Assembly: GCA_963920525.1 (NCBI GenBank)
Contig: OY986436.1
Span: 184,839,496 to 184,903,495, forward strand
Length of the DNA: 64,000 nt
Direction of reading: 5' to 3'
Origin: Dichetophora obliterata
Lineage: Eukaryota > Arthropoda > Insecta > Diptera > Sciomyzidae
The notes beneath the pieces were generated by a model that saw only the letters and a list, made by a program, of their open reading frames with translations, was not told the origin of the DNA and did no database searches. Shown piece after piece: positions 22,015 through 33,573 of the stretch (the first letter of the stretch is position 1; every line of letters begins with the position of its first letter). The position numbers were made by a program, and so were the translations under genes.

Positions 22015-22869
22015 CTGGAACTTAAATTTTATGAATTGACACAAGTTATGCGGCAAAGTAATAAGCAGTTTTCGTCATTGCTAACGCAGATTGGTGATGG
22101 TAAGAAACTTGAGCAAAACGAGTTACATTCAATAGAGATTCGAGAGACGAAGGAAACTGCCAGCCGCCTGTGTCCAAATGGAATAAGATTATTTTTTAGT
22201 AATGCTTCTGTAGATTTTTTTAATAATTCTATCTTACGCACAATAGAACATAACAAAATTTTCTCTGCAATAGATAACTTTAGTGGATGTTAAAATAATG
22301 AACAATTACAAGCATTTAAACAAAAATTGGAGGTTTACCTTCTGAAATTGTTTTTGTCATCGATAAACACTATCTAATAACAACAAATATTAATGTAAGC
22401 GATTGTTTGGCAAATGGGGCTATTGGTAAGCTAGTGCACATTAAAACTGACCAGAATGACCAGGTTAAAAAAGTTTGCCTGGAATTCGATGAGTCTAAAA
22501 TTGGACAGAAAACAACAATGAAAGCTTCTGCTGACGCTCAATCAATTCAAATTGGAAGAAGTGCTGTGCCAATCTACGAAGAAAACAGTAGCATTCCTCT
22601 CAATAAAAATAAAACAATCACAGTTACAAGAAATCATTTTCCATTAATTCCTGCAATGGCTATTCATAAGTCACAGGGTGTATCATTCGCAGATTATTTA
22701 CGAATATGACAAAAAGCATTCCTTGCAATTACTCTACGTCGCTTTGTCTCGTGTTACCAGTATTGACGGACTTTTTATCACAACTTCTGATGACAACCCT
22801 CAACAATTTATATTTCATCGTGGAAGGCGAAATGATTTTTCTAATGTGGATTTAATTCGAGAATTTTAA
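22015..22869 (+). pseudogene. Helentron helicase C-terminal part (Pif1-like)
   Basis: This encoded the C-terminal half of the SF1 helicase of a rolling-circle Helentron. 22036-22293 has ELTQVMRQSN, FSSLLTQIGDG and ETKETASRLCP-like pieces. 22407-22709 has NGAIGKLVHI and AMAIHKSQGVSF, a Pif1-family late motif. 22690-22869 has YVALSRVTSIDGL. Frameshifts near 22295 and 22690 and a TAA at 22291 break the frame. Rep and the N-terminal helicase motifs are not in the window. The AP-type endonuclease follows directly, as in animal Helentrons. Confidence 0.85.
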
Positions 22870-22917
22870 AGATTATCTCTTAACAAATTAGAAACTAAAT
22901 ATATTACTATAAAAAAT

Positions 22918-23640
22918 TTGATGGAGAGCAAACAGTTCTTTTCTGTAATGCCTTTAAGTTATCAGAGTCTCCATGCGCATTCTCAAGATCTTATTGAATC
23001 TATAACTCACATCTGTGACATTATATTGCTATCAGAAACAGAAATGCAAAAAGATGAAAGTATCGATATCACCAAATTCCCCTTGTATATCTCAATTTCA
23101 GAGTAATAGTTGTCGTTCTGGAGGAGTTGTAATTTATCGTAATTATAATAAAGATAAGTACAATACAGTCACAAGGAATACGTCAATATATTTAAACAGA
23201 CTTCAGCTACAAAATTTTTCCGCTGATATTTCAAAAATTGGAAAAGTATGTTCTGCAGAAATTATAGGTCCTAATGGACAACATATTTTGATGATTTCGA
23301 TTTATATTTCACCTCAGAATACGACCGAAAAAAAAATAAATCGATAATATAATAAAATTTGTTCACAGATCTCTTTTATGTTATACACGAGCAGGTTCCA
23401 TTGAACTTAGTGAAAATTATCACAAAATGCCAATTGTTTATGGAGGAGATTTTAATTGCGATTTTAGACATGAATTCTCAAAGGCGCTTAAACAATTCCA
23501 TTTTGATAAATTTAATTTACAAATAATAAGTAATCCAAATATATGTACAACACGATTATGAATAACTATTGAAGAAGTATTTTCTAGACAAATTGCCGAC
23601 ATAACATCCATAACATACGTTTGCTATTTCAGTTATCATA
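22918..23640 (+). pseudogene. Helentron-associated AP-like endonuclease, broken
   Basis: Reading through several frames: NCQSLHAHS-like start (22960), DIILLSETEMQKDE (first catalytic Glu region), NSCRSGGVVIYRN (23105), MISIYISPQNTT, VYGGDFNC (23439, the GDFN block of exonuclease/endonuclease/phosphatase enzymes), and a terminal YFSYHKPL carrying the expected His. Order and motifs are those of a LINE-type apurinic endonuclease, which Helentrons carry after the helicase. At least two frameshifts (23105, 23345) and a TGA (23560) make it inactive. Confidence 0.8.
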
Positions 23641-26240
23641 AACCCCTAAATTTCATTAATAAAATTCGATAATTGAAAACATTTACAAAAATAATTCAAA
23701 ATGGATGTAATATGCAATAAAATAAAATAATAAACATATATAATAAAATCTACTGGTGTGATTATAACTTGTGTTTTTTTAATTGATTTGATGTTATTTT
23801 AAATTTCTGAATTTAAAAATCATTTTATTATAAAAAACTAATAAATTAACAAATCTATGAAACTGTGAAAAACCTTCGCTTCTCTCATGTGTCCAACGAT
23901 GCATCTATTTTTTTTATTATTGAAACAGTTGCAGAAATTGCTATAAAATACAAAATATTTCAATTAAATTTTGATTGCTTTCATTGAACATTATTAATTT
24001 TTTGGTTGATCCAAAGTGGAACTATTTCGCAGAATTTATTGATTTCAAACCGTTTTCATAAAGCCACTTCGAGTTTTCATTCGATTTTGACAATTTTTAT
24101 ACTCAGAGTGCACATTTGAGTCTCCTCTTAGGTGCAAAATTTGAAGTCATTAGATTAATTTTTTGGAATTTAAAGAGATTTTATCGTTTTGATAAAGACA
24201 CTTGTGTGAGGAGTAGGCGTGGTTTTAATTCGATGTAGCTCTTTTTAGAATTTATTTAAAAAAATAAATTTTAATATTGAATTTATTTAGAATAGCTTGA
24301 AGAACGGCTGTTATTGTGATCACAGACGGACAAATTTTCATGGCTGCATCGATTGAGGAGGTGTTGCTGTTCAAGAATATATAATATTTTTGAGTACTAC
24401 AAATGCACATTTTAAAGTTGAATTTTAATTAAACATATAAAAATAGTCAGGCTTAAATTCACAAAGACTTGAGATAATATTAACAAAAAAGAATTTGAAA
24501 TAAAAGATATGGTAAAATAGAAATCAATAAAGTCAATTCAAAATACACAATGGCGACTTTTACGCCTTCATGAGCTGCTTCTCGTATATATCACAAACAG
24601 TGATAGTATTTATATGACATCACACACATCAATGTAAATCTACATGAATGTGTCTGTCTACTTGGCCTGCAAGCGTTATTACATTAATTTAGATGCGCCA
24701 CAAAACATATCATCAAATTTTTTCTTCGTTTTATTTTGTTTCTATCTTATTTATACTCAAGCACATACTTGATAGCAACACGTTGCATAGCAGTCGCGTC
24801 GTTGTCTGTTGCAGAGACATATAATTAGTTCCATCAGCACAATAATCATACAATAAACAAATATTTTTTTTCTTTCACTTCAAGTTCTTGTTTTGTATTC
24901 GCTTGAAGTTTTTTTCTTTAAATTCTTTAAAATATATAATAATGATGCTTGAAGTCAAGACAAACTTGGCTGCTTTCAGTGGAAATGATTAAAACCATCA
25001 TGGAATGTGAATGAAGCTACGGCTAAAGGAACGAACATAAAAAACAAATAAAACAAAGAATAGTGAATAGAGATATCATTGCAAGATAAAACAAGAATAA
25101 TTGGGAACAATTTTAAGGTGGGAGCAGATGAAATGGCTTAGCAAAGTTTAAACGAAATGGAAGAAAACTGTGAAGCAAGTTTGGGGCCCAAGTCTTTCGT
25201 TTTGGTTGAAGAAGTCTTTAAAAAGAAATTCGTTACTGCGCAACTTTTTTAAGACCTTCCACACACTAATTAAGCATGTTAATTTTTCTGCATCCTACAA
25301 CTACGATGATTTTTGTACAAATTTTCAAGAGTTGCAAGCAACAAGAAACATGCATCTTTTCGACAAATGCAATTTACATGTTATGCGCAATATTTATGTC
25401 CATGCTGTTTGCTGAAATTTCTTCCTTAAAGCCTCAACACATGCATGCACACAGCGAGAAAAACACAATTTTCACATACTTAAAAAAATGTGAACATCTG
25501 AGCTATGTTTAGTGCTTGATTTCCTTGGCGTTTAATGTGCCAATCCTTGTTAATGTTTTCGCGCTGCTTATGATATGAATAGAGAAATCATAACAACTCT
25601 TAGTAGTGATGTTGTTGTTGTTGTTGTTGCATACACGCTGCATTCATCTAAGGTGCTCATAACGAAAAAACTAATCAAATGATTTGTTTGACTAACTTTG
25701 TGTTTGTATGCATGTCTAAAGTTAAATGCATTTGTAGAGATTTAAAATGTAGTGTTAAAATTAAAGGTATGATAACATTAGTGATGTTTGTTAAATTTAG
25801 TTAAGCTGCTTTACGGTAGGCGGAAAGTGAGACAGTTGAAAGTAGTTCCTAACATTAGTAATGTTTCCCTTGCTAGGGTCATCGGATTAATGTTTTTGCG
25901 CTGCATTCGCCTCAAAACATTTCTATATTACCAAGAATGCATTAAAGGTATGTATGTATGTATAAATAAATTTTGCTTATTAAAAAAAAAATAAATGCCA
26001 CTCATCACATTTCTCGAACTACATTCTGTAAAACCTGTTTAAGGAACTCATGTAGATTTTATAATAATTTTCCTATAAGCTATTTGTTAACTTTGAGTGT
26101 TAAGAATGAGTGTTAAGTCTACCAACGGCCTAAGAAAAGGATATTTATGCAGTTCTAAGAATATTCTAATGAAACTTCTTGAAAGATTCTAAACGCTACG
26201 GTTTCAAACGGTTTCTAAACGGTTTCAACGTGATATCAAA
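23641..26240. other. Intergenic or intronic DNA, no gene recognised
   Basis: A GTAGGCGTGGTTTTAATTCG block at 24212 is Helitron-like. GTTGTTGTT repeats lie at 25612-25630 and GTATGTATGTATG at 25950. Open frames at 25170-25512 have no family resemblance. Confidence 0.5.
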
Positions 26241-26242
26241 TA

Positions 26243-27479
26243 CACACAGAGAATTAAATCCACTTTCGCAACCGAATTAGTGCCCTACCGACTTAGTTGA
26301 TTGCTGATAACTTTTGAAAGGGTGATCACTTCAAATACCTGGTTTTCAATAGAATTGATTTTAGCACTCCGTTGTAAGAACTGCGATCATAGTTTTATGA
26401 ACGAACCCTTTAATCCATCCAATCTCCATTCAGTTGAATAAACGCGCTTTTTAATCAATTTAACCTAAACTCAAATGTGTGAACGTAGGTAGAAGTTATT
26501 TATTTTAACCTACATTTGATTGTATGAAAGGAGCTTTTATTCGTTTTAACATCCTCTCGGTTGTATGAATGAACTTGTCAATCATTTTGACTTCAATCGT
26601 TCAGCACTTTAATGGATGCTGCTCGGTTGTATGGTAACCGAAGCTAGATCGATGGCTCAACAGAATTTTGAGGATTGCTGCAGTTGGATGGCATGAATGC
26701 TAAAACTGGTCGGGCCAATATTCCATCTAAACAGTTTCTTATTGGTTATATAGCAATAGATATTAATTTTATGATCATTTTATGTTCCGGAACATTGCCC
26801 TTACTTTCACTCACTGGCATTGATGCCGTACAAGGACCACTTGAGATAGGTGTCCAACTGTTGCTCCCGTTAGTTTAGTAAAAAACTTACCTGATTTTTC
26901 GCTCCTCCGTGAAGATTAATATTAAAAAACTAAAGAATTAACATATATTTTAAAACAGAGATATCTATTAATACATATTTTTTACAACACTTTAACTTCA
27001 AAATGTCCGCGAAACGTTTGAAACTAATCACGTTGAACAACTGTGAGAATTGAAACACAAGAGTAACTGAAGGGTTCTGATTAATTAAATAACCTCCAAA
27101 ACTCGATTGCAACATAAAAATAATTCTATTGACATAACTTACAATGTGGTTGTTACAATAACTCATTTTTTTCGCTAGTCTGCAATGACTTCGGTTAGTT
27201 ACCTCAGACAAATTATGTTTCTTATAATGGCAAGATTAGTTGAAATTATTAAAATTACGTATTAAAGCATCTAACATGTCATATTTTCATTTCAACTGAA
27301 GAAAAATTTTGAAATGAGGGGACTTCAAAGGAACGATCATTCGCGGTAGTAAGAAATCAATTGTGCTTATATCATTTCGGTTACATTAAGCATATTTCAG
27401 TTGCAGTAACTTTCTTTCAATTACCCCTAATAATATTCATTTTCCGCCACGTTACGCCCATAAATTAATTTTCTGAGTG
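26243..27479. mobile_element. 1.24-kb TA-flanked TIR element with internal repeats
   Basis: The left end CACACAGAGAATTAA mirrors the right end (reverse complement CACTCAGAAAATTAA) and TA stands outside both (26241-26242, 27480-27481). The left half repeats CGGTTGTATGAA-type blocks about every 70 bp between 26400 and 26640. No credible coding sequence. Confidence 0.75.
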
Positions 27480-27481
27480 TA

Positions 27482-28614
27482 GTTTAAAGCTATCTTCATG
27501 TGAATACTGCTTTGACATAATTGCTTTTTATATATGAGAGGTAGTCGTGGGTGTGAGCAGATTTAAATTACCTCTGTCAGTGGTCTACCTTCTGATCAAC
27601 TAGAAATATTTGAACTAGATTGAAAATTATCTGACCTTGAAAAAACCCGTAAACTGAAATGAAACAAGAAAAAATTATTTATTTAAAATACAAGATTTAC
27701 TAAAGAATCAACCAAATTTACAAGACTCAAATCCAGTCAATCTCTTCAAATATTAAGTAGAAAGAATAAATTCTCCAGAAAATAACATTTTTCTTATAGA
27801 CGAAAGTTTCTACTTTTAACTCAAACAAGTTATTTTCTCATTAACAAAATTGATTACCCATGAAAGTAGTCCAAATGTTTCAAAATTCGCGCCTTTAAAA
27901 TGTCTTTTTCATTCATTCAACACTATATATGAAACCAGTTCACTTTACAAAAATGTTAAAATACTTCGGTGAGCGTCTATTTTCTGAAAATTAAATTCCT
28001 AATGAGAACAAAAATACCTTAAGACCCGAAAAAATTTGACCTTTAGATATTGCGCAAATCGTTTTAAAGTCATTTTGGAGTTATTTACGACTTAAACCAT
28101 TTTGAATAATGTGTTGCCCAAACCAAAACACATATGGAATATATTTTGACAAAGAATCATTTATAATAATCTAAGATTTTATACGTTTTTTTTCTATTTT
28201 TAAAAATATGCATCTGATATTTTTGGCGGAGCTTTAAATATGCAATTTAACTCGTAAACAAAAATTATCGTTTTTCCACACACAATTTTTTTTGTTCCAG
28301 TTTTTTTTTTTATTTTGTTCCAGCGACATTATCTCTGTGATTTTATATTTTTGGACAAAGCTTAAGCTTTCTTACGATATAACATACTGCATATTTTTCG
28401 ACCATAACATGTACAAAAAGAAAAAAAAAATAAAAACTCTACTAACATTTATTTTTCTTTACATATATTTTTTAAAAATATGATTCTTTGTAATGTTTTT
28501 AAAAATTTTTCTTTTAAAGAACCTTTACCCATATTTGTGGAAGATATGAGTGTGCACAAAAACGTTTGCAGGGCAGCTAGTATATTATATTTAAGAGTGC
28601 TTATTAGTATTTAT
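27482..28614. other. No recognisable feature
   Basis: AT-rich sequence with poly-T runs near 28265-28320 and poly-A at 28420. Nothing coding is supported. Confidence 0.5.
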
Positions 28615-28985
28615 TTCCTTGTATTTATTCTTGTCTCTTCAGAGTCGTCCAGATAACATATCGCAGTAACATTGGAGTGATTGCTAAGTCTGTAAATGTA
28701 CCTTTCGGCATATTTTTCTGCGATTATTTGATTTTCTGCGATTACTGTTGGCATGTTTAGGTCGTTATGAATTGTAAAATTAGACACAAATCAAGGGGCT
28801 TTGATTGGAACCTTTGGAGCACTGCTATATTTGATTTAGAGGCCCCCACATCTGTATCCCATAAGTGCACGTAGGTTAAATAATGGTTTTATAAATTCTG
28901 ATTTTGCTGTCCAAACTTAGATGAGATTTTTGTCCTAGTAACCAGTAAAGCTTTTTTGTTTTATTGTTGACTTGCTGTAGTTTTT
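28615..28985 (-). pseudogene. Jockey-type LINE ORF2 C-terminus
   Basis: On the minus strand from about 28960 the frame reads LYWLLGQKSHLSLDSKIRIY, then CTYGIQMWGP after a TAA in place of a conserved residue. After frame changes, NQIIAEKYAERYIYRLSNH and NVTAICYLDDSEETR follow. This is the tail of the Jockey reverse transcriptase ORF. Only this 3' piece remains, consistent with 5'-truncated LINE insertion. Confidence 0.85.
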
Positions 28986-30935
28986 TTCTATGTGTTCTTG
29001 CAGGTGTGCAGTTGCCTTTTAGGAGTGTAAAACTTATATATGTTTTGATTTGCTTGAATTAATTTGTATATATCTTCTATTAAACCAGTTCTGAAAATTA
29101 AAGAGTTCTTGTTGGATGAACTGCGATAAAAAAAAATAAAATAAAAAAAAAAATAATATAACATAAAATAATATATATATATAAATATTTTCATAAAAAA
29201 AATTCTGTAATCTTCTCTGTAGTAACCAATATAATTTCAATTATAGTTTTTATTTCATACGATTGTTTTCAGAATTAAAAAAAAATAAACCACCACAGAG
29301 CCAAGCTTAAACCAGGTCAAACGAAACCAGCACCAATTGAAGCAATGTTGCTGCAACCAAATTCAGCTTATGTTGCATTTGGTTATTTTTGTTTCGTCTG
29401 CTATTTGACAAGCAGCAAGTCAAAATAAGTGACAGGAGCAAAGTGTCAAATAATCAAAGACAAACGACAAAGCGTCAAAATCACTTCGCCAAGAAACCAA
29501 TCGATTGTAAAAATAGAATGACAAGAAGAAGAAGATATATTAAAAACCAGCAAATTAAAAAAAAACGATGTATTTGTTTTCAGCGAATGATACCAAAACA
29601 AGTTGACAAGTATTGCGACAAACTGCAATGCTCCTGCCACCAAAATTGTGCAAGCTTTCTGTCTCGACAACCATAAAAAAATAAGAGTCTAATTAAAATG
29701 CCTCTTCTTGTCTGTTGCTTGCCAATGTATTTTAACCACGTTATAAGCGACGCACAACTAAATTAGTGACAGTGTAGTTAAAAACTTTAAACCGCCAAGA
29801 TAAGCGCGATTTGGTGCTGAGCATTGAAAACCAACAAATTTGTCTACAACAGCTTCAACAAAATGGAACAAAAGATACTGGCGACGAATAAACAGCATCA
29901 AATCAATTTTGTCGCTATTATTTATTAATTCTTTTTACAAACGCCATAAAATAACGCAATTGTTGTAAGTTAATCCATGAAACCTAGAAAAGTGTTTTTG
30001 CAACATTTGCTGCCGCCTGTCACACAACGCGGTAATTTGATGCTCTTGCATCAATCCTACGTAACACCTTCTATAGCACCCTTCGCTACACACCACCTTC
30101 ACATCGTATTTCATTCATAAAATTTTACACCAGCGTACACAGACATTCACACTCACAATAAAACATTTCATCTCGCATGGCTGCATGCCACCAACATGCA
30201 CTTCGCTAAGCTAGTCACAACACCAGCAACAACAAAAGCAACAACTACGGCAACACCAGCAAAAAATAATCAATTTTTTAAGAGCTTTTTTTTCTATCTT
30301 GTCATATTTTCCTTGTTGGCAGCTTAGCGCTTTTTAACCTACAAATTGCTTGGCTGTTAACCTGCTGCTGTTGTTGTAATTGCTATTTGTACACGTACAA
30401 TTGCAGGCACACACACACACACACACACACGCACGCAAACACAAACACTTTGATATCAAGTGTTTGATTTGTTAAGCTTCGATGTAAATCGGATTATTTT
30501 GATCTAATGCTTAGCTTAAATGACGATTGAATTATTGAGTATTTAACGCAGCTAAGTTGTTGTTGTTTTTTCAACTGTAGTTTGTGTTGATGTATTTATA
30601 CGAGTACTTGTACAGATTATCTTGAAAAGTTGTGTGTAGAATAACACAGGTTCTTAAAATTATTAGAACAATATTTGTAATATTGACATTTTTGTAAGAA
30701 TAAAGTGCGGAAGCATCATAAAGGACATAAACAGAGACAAAACTACTAGATCATCTAGTTGATCTCTTTTATATAGTTTTCTTAATAAAACAAACATATA
30801 ATATGAATTGTTTCGATAGAAATCTTCTTAACTCTATAATTAAAATTTTACAGAAGTATTTAAAGTAGCTTTCGTCAGGTTTATTGTACTAATTTGCATT
30901 CGCAATAGTACATTGCGTACAGTTTTTTAATAACT
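28986..30935. other. Intergenic or intronic DNA with microsatellites
   Basis: A (CA)n run lies at 30410-30430; CAACAA and GTTGTTGTT runs lie at 30220-30250 and 30555-30570. A Lys/Arg-rich open frame at 29389-29676 (plus) has no recognisable motif and I do not call it a gene. Confidence 0.5.
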
Positions 30936-30939
30936 AAAC

Positions 30940-32010
30940 CCTCTCCATGCGGTGCTCTAAGAATAACACCGACAGCTGCTTTAAGGACCATACTTTACAC
31001 TCCATAGCTCGACTTGGTTGCCAGCTTGTTCCGTGGTCAGGTTGAGAGCAACTGGAGTATGCAAAGACCTGGGAACAGGTCACGCATCCATACTCTACCA
31101 ATTCAATTTCATTCCATTGAGGGCTGATTACAGCAAACCACTGCTTTGATGGAAACTACAGCACGCTTATTCCACCAAAGGCATACACAGAAAAAATTTA
31201 CAGTAAATTCTACCAATACGAAAGGTAAACTGTCAATTGAAAACGAGCCAAATGATGAAAATTGTAAGTTCTACCGTTAAGGAATTGTAACGTTCTGTAA
31301 ACCTTGTAGAGTAACAGTCTTACTGTAGCTCTACCGCAGAAGTGGTTTAATAACAATTTTTACAGTGCCTCCTGTACTGCAAAACTTCTGGGCTAACAAA
31401 TTTACAGAAGCTCTACTTTAGAAATTGTTGAATAACAATTTTAACGAAGGATTTACTGTAAAACTTGTTAGGCTACAATTATGTAGTAGTCTTACCGCAA
31501 AAGTTATTGAGTAACAATTTTTAAAGTGTTTCTACTGTAATACATAATACAAAAATTGGTTTGGATACTAGTTTTATATCATTCCCCATAACACTTTTGC
31601 TATGTATTTACTTTAGAAATTTTTAGAACATATTTGGAATTATGTGAAGAACAAAAATATTAGCTGCAAACTTTAACTGTTCGAAACGTTAAGATCTACT
31701 GTCAGAATTGTTAAGTTACAATTTTTGGTCGGATACTTTAAACGAAAAAATTGTCACTGTGCAACAACAAGTGTATTGACGGTAAAGTGACCGCAAATAT
31801 CATTTGAATTTACCGACGAGAGTTTATTGTGTGTACTGAAATAATAGTGCGCCGTGGAAACCAGGATGTGTAGATATACACATATACAGATGGGTCAAAA
31901 TTAGATGACAAGGTTGTTTATGGGGTCTACTCAAGAGAATTAGAGGTATCCCTGGCTCGTAGACTACCTGATCACTATAGTGTTTTCTTAGCCGAATTGA
32001 TGGCAATTAC
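30940..32010 (+). pseudogene. LINE C-terminal region with RNase H, split by a MITE
   Basis: The first part (30940-31183) reads in pieces as RNNTDSCF, LHSIARLG, ILHSTNSISF and CFDGNYSTLIPPK, the linker after the reverse transcriptase of the same LINE group as 14240-15092. The second part (31836-32010) reads VDIYTYTDGSKLDDKVVYGV and LPDHYSVFLAELMAI. It contains the TDGS and the Glu of an RNase H domain. The two pieces are contiguous in the family and are separated here by the 31186-31833 element. Confidence 0.8.
31186..31833. mobile_element. 648-bp TA-flanked MITE inside the LINE
   Basis: The left end CACAGAAAAAATTTACAG and right end (reverse complement CACACAATAAACTC) are imperfect inverted repeats with GTAAATTC just inside both. 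TA flanks both ends. The interior has AACAATTTTTA-type blocks at 31352, 31434 and 31513, about 80 bp apart. Confidence 0.7.
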
Positions 32011-32076
32011 ACGGAGATAATTATTTTGCAAATGTTCATGGGTGGAGGAACATAATGTACATGGTCCGCTTTGAAA

Positions 32077-32129
32077 CGGACATAATGTCCAAAAAGCAAA
32101 CGGACAGAAGGTCCATGGACATTATGTCC
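32077..32129. repeat. Inverted repeat of a GGACATAATGTCC block
   Basis: CGGACATAATGTCC at 32077-32090 pairs exactly with GGACATTATGTCCG at about 32117-32130; related blocks (ACATAATGTACATGGTCCG) begin at 32050. Function unknown. Confidence 0.7.
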
Positions 32130-32371
32130 GCTCCATTCTTATCGAGTAGTTTCATTGCCTTCTAAACTTTTCTTCTCAAAATATACACTTTGGGTGGGTT
32201 TTTTATTGTACGCAAAAAAACCATCTGAAAATAAAAAGACCAAGAGTAATAAGTAATAAGAATAAGCCATTTTATTTTTTAACTTACATAAAGTTTAAAT
32301 GAAGTTAAAACTAAAATAAAATAAAAAATAACACGATGCGCCACTGTTGATGTACACGGCATCCCACTATA

Positions 32372-33565
32372 CAGAGCTGTAAAAAAATGCATTCAATTTG
32401 AATTTTATTCACAAAAAAGTGAATCAGTGAATAACGAAATAAAAATAAATTCAAAGAATGCAAAATTGATTTATAAATAAAATTTTTAGTTCACACTCAT
32501 TTTTAAAAAAACATTAATTAATATTTTCAATTGTTCATTTTCGTTATTCAGAATATTGAATCAACTTTTTTGTTCATTTGAATACTATTCACAAAGAATG
32601 CAATTCACAAAGAATTTCAGAATTTCCTGAACTATTCTTTTTTTATTAATTTTTTATTCGTTTTTAATTTTTTATTCCATACTCATTTGTTATTCAGTAT
32701 AAATTTTTTATTTATTTTTTATTCATTTGCTACTTACTATTAATATTATATTCATTATTAATTTTTTATTCATTATTCTTTTTTTATTCATTTTTAGTTT
32801 TTTATCCAGTTTTAATTTTTTATTCATTTTTCATTCGTTATCTATTCATTATTCATTCTTTATTCATTTTAGTTCTAAGTCATAAATAAAAAATGAATGA
32901 CAAATGAATAATGATTAATAAATAAATAATGAATAATGAATAGAAAATGAATAATGAATAAAAAATGAATATTGAATAAAAAATGAATAACAAATGAATA
33001 ATGAATAAAAAATGCATAACGAATAGAAAATTAATAATGAATAAAAAATTAATAATGAATAACAAATGATTAATGAACAAAAATTTAATACAGAATAAAA
33101 AATGAATAACGTATGAATAATGAAAAACAACTGAATAATGAATAAAAAATGAATATCGAATGAGAAATTTATAATTAATATAGAAAGAATAATTGAAAAT
33201 TCTGAAATTTTTTGTGAATTGCATTCTTTGGAAATATCAGTCAAATACTCATAATGAACAAAACTTTAATAATGAAAAAGAAATGAATAACGTATAAATA
33301 ATGAATAACAACTGAATAATGAATAAAAAATTAATAACGAATGAGAAATTTATAATTAATATAGAAAGAATAGTTGAAAATTCTGAAATTTTTTGTGAAT
33401 TGCATTCTTTGGAAATATCATTCAAATGAATAAAAAAAAGATTCATTATTCATTATTATAAATGTGAATTAAAAAATGCATTAATACATCGATTTTGCAT
33501 TCATTTAACGCATTCTTATGTCGTTATTAAGTTGTACTTAAAAATCTGAATATTTTACAGCTCTG
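32372..33565. mobile_element. 1.19-kb hAT-like foldback built of ATTCATT repeats
   Basis: It starts CAGAGCTGTAAAA and ends with the exact reverse complement. The flanks CCACTATA (32364-32371) and TCACTATA (33566-33573) match at 7 of 8 positions, an hAT-like target duplication. The left half is rich in TTATTCATT and the right half in AATGAATAA, so the halves pair with each other. A block of about 180 bp in the right half is directly duplicated (from about 33107 and 33287). The Phe/Ile/Tyr-rich open frames at 32880-33446 come from the repeat. Confidence 0.85.
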
Positions 33566-33573
33566 TCACTATA

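Noticed and set aside
29389..29676. 95-residue Lys/Arg-rich frame as a gene
   Set aside because: No motif, splice context or family resemblance; basic composition fits AT-rich (AAA/AGA) sequence.
30408..30430. (CA)n run as a regulatory Z-DNA element
   Set aside because: An ordinary microsatellite; nothing else supports a regulatory role.
32880..33446. Hydrophobic Phe/Ile/Tyr-rich minus-strand frames that look like membrane proteins
   Set aside because: They are translations of the TTTTTATTCATTATTCATT array; composition is dictated by the repeat.
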